Of a DNA stretch of 64,000 nt, positions 22,931-34,900 are shown in pieces. The stretch covers positions 1,984,001 to 2,048,000 of the forward strand of contig JAALGY010000019.1 in the NCBI GenBank assembly GCA_032358165.1, in the 5' to 3' direction. The stretch's first letter is position 1. Each line of letters begins with the position of its first letter. This stretch comes from Diplosphaera chodatii (taxonomy: Eukaryota > Chlorophyta > Trebouxiophyceae > Prasiolales > Stichococcaceae). The notes beneath the pieces are model-generated. The model had not been told where the DNA came from and made no database searches. It saw only the letters and a program-made list of their open reading frames with translations. Both the position numbers and the translations under genes were made by a program.

Positions 22931-24997
22931 TCAGCTTGTTTCCCTGTCGTCTTCCAGGGGCGCCAGCCCTGTGGAGGTCTCTTCATGCAGCTGTGCTGCT
23001 GCGTCTGCTGCCTCACTGGCATGACCCGCGTCAGCAGGTGCTGCAGGTTTTGCTGCTGCTGCTGCTCCTGCTGCTGCTGCTGGGATTGCTGGCTCTGCTG
23101 AGGCTGCCGCTGCCGCTGCCGCCACAGATGTGCCGCCAGCAGGTACAGGCAGGCCATCCATGGCGCCATTCGCAATCCAGGAGGACGCAGAGTGCAGGTG
23201 CAGCGGCCGGTCCCATGGCAGGCCATAGAACCCTGCCAGGCAGCCCAGCACCTGCGCAAGTCGCTCAAGGTCAGTGCAATTGCAGCCTGCTTATTGGTCA
23301 TCGAGGATCTGCTTACAATGTGCCAAGACCCTGAGCTTACAGCGCCGTACACATGTCACATGTGGCCACACCTCGTCGTTCTCCGAGGCTATTACCACAT
23401 CCCGCAGCTCGGGCGCCCCGATGGTGCCGTTGCGGTCGCAGGCGCGCAGGAACTCCATCAGGCTGCCGTAGAAGCCGTCGTAGTTCACCAGGATCACCGG
23501 CACCGGCAGCTTGCTGCAGGGCACGCACACACCATCTGGTCCGGAGTCCTGACAGCGGAGACGCACCAGCGCATGATGGACGGCTTGACAAGGTAACTTC
23601 AACTGCCAGGGAAGATTGCAACCTGTGCCAGGTCAAGCTGCTGCGCTGTAGGTGAAGTCAGCACAGTAAGGCGTGTATGTACAGCGATGGCCAGCTACGA
23701 GCAGCAAGGCACCTGCCAAGCTTCCGCAGCTGCACCAGGGTCAGGATCTCGAACAACTCGTCCATGGTGCCCAGGCCGCCAGGCAGAAAAATGTACGCCC
23801 CCCGGTCCTCCTCAGACGCGCGCACGCCGCAATCCACGAGGGCCACCTGCAAAGATGGAAGACTGATTTAGTGGACACACAAATACACCTCGCAGCACGC
23901 GAGGCCACTGCCTGCATGCGCAGAATGGGTGCTCAGTTTGAACGACTGGGGCCAATAGCAGCCAGGCGCATCGGCTTTGATGCAAGTCAGCCGAGGAAAA
24001 CGCTGGGATGGGGTCGGCGGCAGGACCTTTCTGGAGCTGAGGAAGCGGCAGAACACGGCGGCGTCATCCGGCAGGTAGCTCGCGGTGCGCACGGTGGTGC
24101 CGGCCTCACGGGAGATGCGGATGCCGCCCACCGGCGCGCCCGCATCCATCGCGCCTGCGCCAGGGATTTCAGAGTTGGGGGTTCGTACACGTATTATGGC
24201 AGCGTCAACCACGGGGTCGCTCACGGCTGCGTGCGCCGCTCAGGCGGTGGCATCACAAACGATCTGGAGGCCTGTGCTGGTGTGCGCATGCGCTGCTATA
24301 GGCAGCAGCCCTGCTCATGGCATCACAAGAACATGGACACATCGTCACTGCGACAGGCAAACGAAGCTTCTGCACAGAGCCGATGCCACACAGCAGCACC
24401 TAGGGTTGCGGCCTCCATCATGCCAGGGCCGCCGCCGCTCCAGGTGGTGCACCCCAGCAGCTGCGCCACCTGCCTCCCCAGGTCCCTGCACATTTTTGAG
24501 GTGACACACTGAGGGGTTCGGTGAATGCACCTGGTTGCACTTTCACCCGACGATTCAACACACCAAAGTTGCCAGGACTTTCTAACCACAACTGCTGCTG
24601 GTAGCGATGTACACAGCATGCGCTGATTGGAATGTGAGCATGCCCCTGCAGCCTGCCAGGTCAACGTAGTCCCACACTCTGACCGCGAACATGCTTGTCG
24701 TTCTGCTGGAAATCATCACCTAGCACGGGTCCAGTGCGGCGAGTCCTTTCGCAGCCGGGCGCTGCCGTAGTACACAACGCCCCGACCGAGGCGCTCGACC
24801 AGCGCATAGCATGCCAGCAGCTCGCGGGACACCGCGGACGCCGAATCGCGCACCACTCCTGCGGCCAGCTCGCCATGTAGCCTGCGCTCAGCAATATTAC
24901 GGGCATGCAAGGAGGTAGAATCGAGGTGTTGTGGTTAAGTCACAACCACATCGCGTCTGCTTCGCAGTACCGCCTACGATGTGAGGATGTGGATCAT
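22931..24997 (-). CDS. LOG-like (lysine-decarboxylase-fold) protein
   Basis: Exons 24881-24720, 24485-24400, 24154-24027, 23846-23713, 23513-23372 and 23251-22931 join in phase. A 20-base first exon (24997-24978, starting MIHILTS) also fits phase, giving about 330 residues, but is tentative. The Rossmann-type core shows VVYYGSARL, then SGGGPGMMEAATLG and LPGGLGTMDELFEIL. These match the GGGxGLM and PGGxGTxxE signatures of LOG proteins, which in plants release cytokinin bases by phosphoribohydrolase action. The intervening APVGGIRISREAGTT segment and RFLSSRK point to the larger LOG-like branch, whose substrate is less certain. Cytokinin activation is therefore an inference. The C-terminal exon adds an Ala-rich tail of about 70 residues encoded partly by a CTG-type run near 23047-23095, beyond the usual end of the family. 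Confidence 0.85.
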
Positions 24998-25055
24998 GTC
25001 GATCTGGCTAGAGATGAAACGGATAAAGGACACAGCAAGGCAAGTCAAAAAGGGG

Positions 25056-25198
25056 TGCTCCTCGCCAGGATCGAACTGGCGACCTCCTGATTGCGCCTGT
25101 TTGGGCACTTCGTTTCCAATTCGATTGGAAGGAATTGTGGTATCCATTTTGCTTATGAGTCAGACGCTCTGGGAGGGAAAGGCACGAGCTAGAGAAGC
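25056..25198 (-). tRNA. Elongator tRNA-Met (CAT) with a 62-nt intron and an atypical D-loop
   Basis: On the minus strand the acceptor arms GCTTCTC and GAGGAGC pair 7/7 (one G-U), with discriminator A. TA and the D-stem GCTC/GAGC follow. The anticodon loop CTCATAA has a TCTGA/TCAGG stem, the variable loop is AGGTC, and the T-arm GCCAG-TTCGATC-CTGGC is perfect. The 62-base insert at 25152-25091 sits just 3' of the anticodon, the standard intron site, and holds a 7-bp hairpin (TTCCAAT/ATTGGAA). A run of five T follows the 3' end, a Pol III terminator. The D-loop is 16 nt and lacks the conserved GG, so the gene could be degenerate. The LOG-like gene's tentative start lies 59 bases away. Confidence 0.7.
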
Positions 25199-25393
25199 TT
25201 GTGCCTTTCGCCCATTTTGTAGAAATCATTTCCTTGACTAGCCGCCGTTGAATACCATGGCGGAACTAGGGTTTAATGATGCCAGCATGCGGTCTTTGCT
25301 GTGCTTCTACAGAGCCGTCTACCTGGTGCAACACGACATCAAGCATACCGCATCCGTTCTTGTTGAGCCTGTAAACTAATAGAGATTTTCAGC

Positions 25394-27943
25394 TTACCTG
25401 GCGAACAGCCACCGCCAGTTTGCGGGGCTGAGCTCCGCCCCGACGGACTGCACCACCGCGCCTCCTGCGAGACACCCGATGCGCGCGCAGCGCTGCAGCG
25501 GGTAGCCACGCATCAACCCGTACAGGAAGCCAGCTGCAAACAGGTCGCCAGCCCCTGCAGCACTCTGCGCAGCACCGTCAGTGCGCCGCAGCTAGGCGCT
25601 CTTCACACTGCAGGCCATCACGGTCAAATATGCAGCGAGGTGCACCTCGTCACACTGTGCAAAAGACCGTTGTGAGGAGGTTCGCAGTCGCGTGTACAGC
25701 ACTATGGGATGCAGGCTGTGCAGTCGCCTGTGCAACTGGTGCCTGTGCACTAGGCTGCCCAGCAGAAGCACGTCGTGTTGCTGAGCAGTTCAAGTGAGAT
25801 CACGGTAGATTGCTCGCCTGTTGCATCAGTGACCTGCACGCCAGACGCTGCCGGCTCCGTGATGGTGTCTGGGCTTCCCGTGCTGCGCAGGATGCAGCCT
25901 GCACGTGACACGCCTCCCAGACTCAGAGGGTGCACGCGTGCCACAGGGTTTCTGATGTCAAGTCCTTGAAGCCCACCTTCACTGCTCAGGCTGCATTGGT
26001 AGCCTGAACACTTCGCCAACATTGTGAGCATTGCACAAGCTAGCCCGCAATGCTGACCAGTGACAGTGAAGTGACAGTGAAGGTGACAGTGTTGGCGCAA
26101 CTGTCCACCTCGCTCGCCAAGCGTGACGACTGCCACATCCGCATGGCTCGCCAGCAACTCCAGGGCCTCCTCTGCAGTGCGGCCGGGCGCCGGGCCGCCC
26201 AGCACCTCCAGCGCTTCGTCCTACAGGTTTCACAGTGTCACATGTGCCAGCACTTGATGGTGGCATGCTGATCAGCTGGTGCTGCGCTGCCAGATGGGCT
26301 CGTGACACCAGCCATCAGACGCCCGCGCCAGCTGACAGTGATGCCATGGCGGGCGCATGGCCGCGCGCTGCTGCCTGACCTCGTTGCAGATGAGGAAGTC
26401 GGGGCGGTGCGCCGCCAGCAGCTCCAGCAGCGGCTGCCGGAAAGCGCGCACCACCTCGAAGGACGCCAGGTCCAGCGCAACTTTGGCGCCTGCCTACCGC
26501 TGGCACAGGAGTACATCAGGCTTGGACCATTATGCTTTGGGTCCTTGCGGCAGTACACCAGGCTGCACGGCCATCTTGCAGGCATGTTGAAACATCAAGG
26601 CACGACAGGGCAGCACGCAGGACGCTTCGGCATGCTGCGCTGCTGCCAGCTGCAGGGCGACTGGGAGGCTCGGGAAGACGGACAGCCCTTCCAAATGCGG
26701 CAACTACAGCTATTTCATTTGTTGAGCCTCACCTCCTTTGCAAGGGAGATGGCGCGCTGCAGCAGGCCGCGCTGGTACAGGCCGTACGCTGAGAAGAACG
26801 CCCAGGCGGCGCCCGCAAAGTCATCCGCTGACAGGTCGTCCGCAGTCAGCGCCGCGGCGCCGTCCAGGCACGTCCGCATCGTGCGCTGCCCGCTGCAGCT
26901 CAGGATGACCGACCGACCTGCAGCACACGTCGGGCTTGGGTTCCGAATGTTGGGCACTGCAAGTGTCATCCTGCCCGAAGTTTGGCGGCGCAGGCTGCAC
27001 CATGCCAATGCTGCACCGCCGAAATGCAGCGCACTGCACTGCACAACATGACCACTCATCACTGCCAGCTTGAATGCAGCAGTCAGTATATAGTCAGTAT
27101 ATAGTCAATATAGTCAATTTAGTAAATACAATTAAATGTAATCAATATATAGTCAATACATGGTCAACAGGAAGTTGAACCACCTGTGCTGCCGCCCATC
27201 CGCACGCGCAGGTGGTCGGTGCGCACGTGCGCCCGCCTGAGGCTGGACTGGAAGAACGCGCCGTTCTCGTCCATGCCCCGCGCCCCCACGATGCCGCACT
27301 GCACCCCGAACCCGGCGGCCAGCCCTGCGGGTCAGCCCCCGAGGCCCCTCATCTGCTGGCTGCTGGCAGGCCCTGCAGAGGTTCATGTGCATGCCGCTGC
27401 AGCATCCCCTAGAGCACTGCTCTAGGTGTTCCCAGTCCAGTGATCGCAGCAGCCGCGCCGGTGCGCTGAGCTCGTCGCGACGCCACGACGTTGGAGTATT
27501 AAGAGCTGAAGTGTCGTGACAGAGCACGGGTGCAGGGGAGCCGCACCCCGCATCGTGTTTGCCGCTGAGCCGCCCGCCTTACTGTGGAACTCTCCCACCA
27601 TGGACAGCAGCCGCGTCACCTCCTCCTGGCTCACCCGGCTGCTGCCCCCCAGTTCCCTACATGGGCACCACCAGGCAGACTTCATTCAGACGGTGCCATT
27701 GGAATGTGATGGAAGCCCCGGATCAACCACCCGGATCAAGCGACCGACAGGCTTATTGATACAACTAGAACTACACAAAAGGAGAGCGTACCCTTGCAGT
27801 GCGCTCTTCAGAGTTGCCTCATCCACCGCGCACAGGTGATCCACGATGCCGACGGGCTGCAGGGCCACAAACTCTGGTGGACCGTCGCCCAGCGGCGCTG
27901 CGCCGCCATCTGTGCTGCCATGGCGTACACACAGCGCATGCAT
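25394..27943 (-). CDS. pfkB-family carbohydrate/nucleoside kinase
   Basis: Eight exons (27943-27792, 27656-27547, 27324-27184, 26917-26733, 26493-26380, 26220-26109, 25898-25818, 25554-25394) join in phase to 351 residues. The pfkB N-terminal signature appears as KAGGSAANTMRG then GLAAGFGVQCGIVGARG and DENG. Mid-protein segments include GQRTMRTCLDGAAALTADDL and GAKVALDLASFEVV. The C-terminal catalytic motif TDATGAGDLFAAGFLYGLMR carries the GAGD anion hole and base. The family phosphorylates sugars or nucleosides with ATP. The layout resembles the plant adenosine-kinase-like/ribokinase branch, but the substrate cannot be told from sequence. Intron 7 uses a GC donor (CAACAG/GCGAGC). The stop TAA overlaps a strong-looking donor (CAG/GTAAGC), so a further exon is possible. 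An AT-rich repeat lies in intron 3. Confidence 0.88.
27081..27167. repeat. AT-rich degenerate minisatellite in a pfkB intron
   Basis: About 87 bases made of variants of a 10- to 12-base TATATAGTCA-like unit, repeated roughly six times. It is sharply AT-rich in a GC-rich region and lies between the exons ending at 27184 and starting at 26917. Confidence 0.75.
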
Positions 27944-28941
27944 GATGGTGTGTCACAGGCTAGGCGCAGAGGAAGGATGCATGTGCCATGGTGCACACTG
28001 CCTTGCCACTGTTCACAAAGCAATCAACAATTGTCACAACAAAGCTTGTCAATCCATGTCAGGTACGGTTGATCACAACACATGCAGGCTGGCGCAAAGT
28101 TATTTGGGCAGGGTTGCGTGTGGACATGCCATTCGATCAACCTGATGCGAGTGCGACTACAAGGATCTAGCAGGGAACTGTATCCCCATTCTGTTCTGAA
28201 ACCTAGCAACAGAAGTGTTACGGGGCGGCGCCCTGCGTCGTGGAAACACATGCGGCGTGCAGTACGAGGCTTAAGACCATGCATATGAGCTCGGGACCAT
28301 TGAACCAGGCAGAAAGGTGAGATGGCGTAGTCGTGCTCGGTCTGGCCCTTCCAGCTGGCTGACTTATGCACTTGGCTTCTCGCCACGTGCCATATAGTAG
28401 ACTGCGCGTTGCGCAGGTCATCATTGACATTGCGCTGCCTTCCGGTTTAGAGTACAGCGTTTTCGAGTGTACGGAAGGGGCGTGATTGCGTGCAAGCAGC
28501 ATCTGGACACAGTGCGTGGGCCCCTGCTGCGGGCTTCGCCACAGTTTCGCAGGGGCCTGCCCACAGCGCACCGCGTCCGCAGTCGGCTGAGGCTGCCACA
28601 GCCTGCAGTGTGCTGCGGCTGAAGTACCGGCCATGGGACAGGTGCGCTGCGTCCCTGCGCTGGGCGTGTAATCCGTACACATCGAATATCTGCGAGCGTG
28701 TGCTGCGCTGAGCCCGCAGCCCATTCACGCACCCCGTCAGCGCATAGTGCATCCATCAATGCAGCAATATGCATATGCTACACATGCAAGCGGCGCCCTC
28801 GACCTCCCCCGCCCGCAGCAGGGTGCTGACAGGTTGCTAGCGTTGCGTCCAGGTGGCCTGACTGGGGCGAAGCCCAGCATGCGGCCCAGCGACCGCATCA
28901 GGCCTGTCGGCAGCGTAATGCAGACGATAGGCGCCGGTTGT
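27944..28941. other. Divergent intergenic region between the pfkB kinase and the giant glycoprotein
   Basis: About 1 kb expected to carry both promoters. The frame of the glycoprotein stays open upstream to 28747 with ATGs at 28759, 28879 and 28918, so part of this may be coding if an earlier start is used. A minus ORF at 28447-28752 has no family resemblance. Confidence 0.4.
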
Positions 28942-31900
28942 ATGAGTTCTGCCCGACGGCCGGGCCTCAGACATCAGCACTGGCAGCGACGGTGGCGGCC
29001 GCCGCTGGCGCCGCTGGCAGCGGCGGCCCTGCTGTTGCTCAGCCTGGTAGCCTGTCCAAGGCCTGCCGCTGCCGCCGCAGGCTGCGACGGCCTGAATGTG
29101 TCGCTGTACAAGTGGGCGAACGACACGCAGGCCAAGGCGCTGGCGACGCAGAACCGCACAAGCGTGACGCCTGTGGTGTACACCACGCTCAGCCTGGCGC
29201 CAGGCATTCAGCCAGCCCCAGCAGCTCCCGCAGGCTACTCATGGGCCAACGGCAGCAGGGGCACCTTCAGCATGGTCATGTCTGGGTACATCCAGGTGCG
29301 GCGCCTTGGCGAGTGTGCGCCATGCAGTTGGAGGTGTCATCATGTGCATGTGCCTGCCTGAAGACACGTATTGGCGGTGGGCAGCAGGTTTCACGTTGAT
29401 ATAAAATGTGTGTAACTCGTCTGCAGAGCACGGTCGCGGCAACGTACAACTTCCATGCATATGTTGACGACACGATGGATGTGTATGTCAACAACTCGAA
29501 GATTGGCAGCGCTACCCAATGTGAGTGGAAGGGGCTGCTACCTTGTCATGGTCGCTCCTGACGTTTGTCCTGACGGCGTGTCAGTCAAGCGGCCAGGTCT
29601 GCTGTGCCAGTCCGCTGCGCCGGCTGTGAAACTTTCTGATCCTGTGTTGGTTGCTGGCTGCAGTTTGGTCGGCTGCATCGGGTACAAACTACACATTCAC
29701 GGCCAACCTGAGCGTGGGACTGACGCCATTCCGTGTGGAGTTTGGAGCGGGCGGCGTTCCAAACGGTTTCCTGCTGTACTGGTCGGGCGGCGACGCCGCG
29801 GGCACGTCCAGCAACTGCTCGGCTCAGCTGACGGGGTCGGCGTCAAACTACATGTGCCGTGGCGTGCCCATCCCATCCGCTGCCCTGGCCACTTGCCTGG
29901 CGCCTAGCCCACCCGTCAGCCCGCCTCCACCTGCGCCGCCGCCTTCACCACCGCCGCCGCCCTCGCCACCGCCGCCGAGGCCCCCTCCTTCACCACCCCC
30001 CAGGCCGCCGCCACCATCACCACCTCCTCCAAGCCCGCCGCCATCCCCTCCACCCAGCCCGCCACCCTCGCCACCCCCCAGCCCGCCGCCACCATCACCG
30101 CCGCCCCCAAGCCCGCCACCATCCCCTCCGCCTAGCCCGCCGCCTTCGCCACCCCCCAGCCCGCCTCCCCCAACACCGCCTCCACCCAGTCCGCCGCCTT
30201 CACCACCCCCCAGCCCGCCACCGCAGCCGCCCCCCAGTCCTCCACCACAGCCACCGCCAAGGCCCCCGCCTTTGCCACCCCCCAGCCCGCCACCGCAGCC
30301 GCCCCCCAGTCCTCCACCACAGCCACCGCCCAGGCCCCCGCCTTCACCACCGCCCAGCCCGCCGCGGCAGCCGCCGGCACTGTTATCTGGGCCGCCGCCG
30401 CCGGTGCTGGACCCTCCGCCGCCGCAGCCCAGCAGCCCCCCGCCAAAACCTCCGCCTAGCCCGCCGCCAGAGTCTGTAGACCTGCCGCCACCCGCGCCTG
30501 TGCCAGTGCCGCCGGTGATTGAATCCCGGGAGAAGGTGCCTCCTGCATCAGGGATGCAGCCGCCACATGGAAATGGTGAGCCGCCACCCAGGTTTGTGGA
30601 CAGCCCACCAGTCTCGGGGGAAGGGACAAGCAGCCAGCCCCCGCCGGGTGTTTCGTTCTTGGCACCGCCAGATGCCGCAGCTGAGCCGCCAGCGCAGCCG
30701 CCAGCGCCGCCGCCAGGGACATCTGCGGTTGGTGATGCACCACAGGCCCCAGGGGTGGACAGCCAGCCTCCGGTGGATGCCCTGCAGCAGCCCCCACCGG
30801 GTGGAGACGAGGTGAGCAGACCGCCGCCAGGCACACCAGCAGTTGGTGATGCACTGCAGCCGCCATTGGCCCCAGGGGTGGACAGCCCGCCTTTGCCGGC
30901 TGCCCTGCAGCAGCCGCCGCCAGATGCTGCAGAAGGGCCGACAATGCTGCCGCCAGGCACACCCATGCTTGGTGATGCACCGCAGCCGCCATCAGCCCTA
31001 GGGGTGGACAGCCAGCCTCCACCGGATGCTGCAGCAGAGCTTCTCATGCCGCCGCCAGGCACACCTGTGCTTGGTGATGCACCGCAGGCGCCGTCTGCCC
31101 CAGCGGTGGACAGCGCTCCGCCAGATGCCCTGCTGCGGCCGCCACCCGGCATTGCGACCATGGCGCCGTTCGTGCCGCCAGTTGCCGATGCCAATGGCAC
31201 GCCGCCCGCCGCGCCGACACCTGAGGGCGCGCTCCTGCCGCCACCTGCATCGCCTAATGCTCCACAGCAGCCGCAGGGTCTGCCACCAGCAGCAGGTGGT
31301 GACAGCCTGCCACCGCCGGCGCCACTCACACTGCCATCCCCAGCGCCGCCAGCACTGCCGGACGCTGGGCAGGCACCCCCTGACAGCCCAGGTGCCGGCG
31401 CACTGCAGCCGCCGCTGCTGCAGGCGCTGCCGAGCCCGCCGCCGCCTCCGCCGCCGCTGCCGACGGCATTCGACCTGCTGCCAGAGAATGTCAGCGTGCC
31501 GCTCGGCACCAGCTCCGAGGGTCTAATTTGGAACGGCTTCTTCGTTGTGAGCGGGGGCGTCTACATCGACACCATTGTGTCGCCACCCAATGTCGTCACC
31601 AACCTGGGCGGCGGAAACGCCTCGGTGACCACCTACTACTAAGTGCACCATGCGGCTCTCCAGTCTTGTTGTGGTATTGTCACGAGTCGAAGGGTATGGT
31701 GAAGCGTGCGTGTACTGACAGGACTGTCTGAAGCTGTGCTTCATCTCCAGCCAGGCGTCAACTTGGCATAATTGTTCCTTGCAGGTGGGCATGGTTCCTG
31801 GCGAGGCACCCCCTGCAGGTGCAGCGATGTCGAAGTGGGACCTGGTGTCCCTTTACATGAGCTCCGTGACGGCGGTGCGGCTGGACGTTACTCTGATAGC

Positions 31901-34900
31901 GTGGCGGGACGGGGTGGAGGCGGGCAGTGTGGTCGTCACGCTGCTGGCGGCAGAGCCGAAGCAGTTTGTGGAGCTGCCGGACACCTTCCGTGGCATTGAC
32001 GGCGTCACCTTCGTCCCGAAACTGCAGCCGGCGGCCCGCCGCTTGTGGCGACGCCGGCGGCTGCTGCAAGCTGACGCCACACAGTTCACTGTCGATGACA
32101 TGACGGTTGCAGCGTCGGAGCCGGCGCCGCCCCCGCCTGCAGTGGCAGATGTGCCTCCACCGGATGCACTTGAGCAGCCGCCGCCATCTGCCCCTGGGGT
32201 GGACGTCCAGCCTCCGCCAGGCGCACCTGCAGTTGGTGACGCACCGCAGCCACCATTGGACCCCGGGGTGGACGTCCAGCCTCCGCCCGGCACATCAGCA
32301 GGTGATGATGCAGTGCAGCCGCCAGCAACCCCAGAGGTGGACAGCCAGCCACCGCCGGATGCTGCAGCAGAGCCGCCCACGCCGCCGCCAGGCACACCTG
32401 CAGCTGGTGATGCAGTTCAGCCGCCATTAGCCCCAGGGGTGGACAGCCAGCCTCCGCCGGATGTTGCAGCAGAGCCGCCCACGCCGCCGCCAGGCACACC
32501 TGCAGCTGGCGATGCAGTGCAGCCACCTTCAGCCCCAGGGGTGGACAGCCAGCCTCCGCCGGATGCTGCAGCAGAGTTGCCCACGCCGCCGCCAGGCACA
32601 CCTGCAGCTGGTGATGCAGTGCAGCCGCCATCAGCCCCAGGGGTAGACAGCCAGCCTCCGCCGGATGTTGCAGCAGAGCCGCCCACGCCGCCACCAGGCA
32701 CACCAGCAGCTGGTGATGCAGTGCAGCCGCCATCAGCCCCAGGGGTGGACAGCCAGCCTCCGCCAGAAGCTGCAGCAGAGCCGCCCACGCCGCCGCCAGG
32801 CACACCTGCAGCTGGTGATGCAGTGCAGCCGCCATCAGCCCCAGGGGTGGACAGCCAGCCTCCGCCAGATGCTGCAGCAGAGGTGCCCACGCCGCCGCCA
32901 GGCACACCTGCAGCTGGTGATGCAGTGCAGCCGCCATCAGCCCCAGGGGTGGACAGCCAGCCTCCGCCGGATGCTGCAGCAGAGCTGCCCACGCCGCCGC
33001 CCAGCACACCAGCAGCTGGTGATGCAGTGCAGCCACCATCAGCCCCAGGGGTCGACAGCCGGCCTCCGCCGGATGTTGCAGCAGAGCCGCCCACGCCGCC
33101 GCCAGGCACACCTGCAGCTGGTGATGCAGTGCAGCCACCATCAGCCCTAGAGGTGGACAGCCAGCCTCCCCCCGGCACACCTGCAGCTGGTGATGCAGTG
33201 CAGCCGCCATCAGCCCCAGGGGTAAACAGCCAGCCTCCGCCGGATGTTGCAGCAGAGCCGCCCACGCCGCCGCCAGGCACACCTGCAGCTGGTGATGCAG
33301 TGCAGCCGCCATCAGCCCCAGGGGTGGACAGCCAGCCTCCGCCGGGTCCTCCAGCAGAGCTGCCCACGCCGCCGCCCAGCACACCTGCAGCTGGTGATGC
33401 ACTGCAGCCGCCATCAGCCCCAGGGGTAGACAGCCAGCCTCCGCCGGATGCTGCAGCAGAGCCGCCCACGCCGCCGCCAGGCACACCTGCAGCTGGTGAT
33501 GCAGTGCAGCCGCCATCAGCCCCAGGGGTGGACAGCCAGCCTCCGCCGGATGCTGCAGCAGAGCTGCCCACGCCGCCGCCAGGCACACCAGCAGCTGGTG
33601 ATGCAGTGCGGCCGCCACCAGCCCCAGGGGTGGACACCCAGCCTCCGCCGGATGTTGCAGCAGAGCCGCCCACGCCGCCACCAGGCACACCAGCAGCTGG
33701 TGATGCACTGCAGCCGCCATCAGCCGCAGGGGTGGACAGCCAGCCTCCGCCGGATGCTGCAGCAGAGCTGCCCACGCCGCCGCCAGGCACACCTGCAGCT
33801 GGTGATGCAGTGCAGCCGCCATCAGCCCCAGGGGTGGACAGCCAGCCTCCGCCGGATGTTGCAGCAGAGCCGCCCACGCCGCCGCCAGGCACACCTGCAG
33901 CTGGTGATGCAGTGCAGCCGCCATCAGCCCCAGGGGTGGACAGCCAGCCTCCGCCGGATGCTGCAGCAGAGCTGCCCACGCCGCCGCCAGGCACACCTGC
34001 AGCTGGTGATGCACTGCAGCCGCCATCAGCCCCAGGGGTGGACAGCCAGCCTCCGCCGGATGCTGCAGCAGAGCTGCCCACGCCGCCGCCAGGCACGCCT
34101 GCAGCTGGTGATGCAGTGCAGCCGCCATCAGCCCCAGGGGTGGACAGCCAGCCTCCGCCAGATGCTGCAGCAGAGCCGCCCACGCCGCCGCTAGGCACAC
34201 CAGCAGTTGGTAATGCAGTGCAGCCGCCATCAGCCCCAGGGGTGGACACCCAGCCTCCGCCAGATGCTGCAGCAGAGGTGCCCACGCCGCCGCCAGGCAC
34301 ACCTGCAGCTGGCGATGCAGTGCAGCCACCATCAGCCCTAGAGGTGGACAGCCAGCCTCCCCCCGGCACACCTGCAGCTGGTGATGCAGTGCAGCCGCCA
34401 TCAGCCCCAGGGGTAGACAGCCAGCCTCCGCCGGATGTTGCAGCAGAGCCGCCCACGCCGCCGCCAGGCACACCTGCAGCTGGTGATGCAGTGCAGCCGC
34501 CATCAGCCCCAGGGGTGGACAGCCAGCCTCCGCCAGATGCTGCAGCAGAGCTGCCCACGCCGCCGCCAGGCACACCAGCAGCTGGTGATGCAGTGCAGCC
34601 GCCATCAGCCCCAGGGGTAGACAGCCAGCCTCCGCCGGATGCTGCAGCAGAGCCGCCCACGCCGCCGCCAGGCACACCTGCAGCTGGTGATGCAGTGCAG
34701 CCGCCATCAGCCCCAGGGGTGGACAGCCAGCCTCCGCCGGATGCTGCAGCAGAGCTGCCCACGCCGCCGCCAGGCACACCTGCAGCTGGTGATGCAGTGC
34801 AGCCGCCATCAGCCCCAGGGGTGGACAGCCAGCCTCCGCCGGATGCTGCAGCAGAGCTGCCCACGCCGCCGCTAGGCACACCAGCAGCTGGTGATGCAGT

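Noticed and set aside
28447..28752. 101-codon minus ORF between the pfkB kinase and the glycoprotein
   Set aside because: No recognisable domain and no in-phase splice to the kinase, whose start at 27943 is adequate.
29848..31509. Minus-strand Gly-rich ORF of 553 codons
   Set aside because: Antisense of the SPPPP tract gives GGG codons; no start context, signal or splice support.
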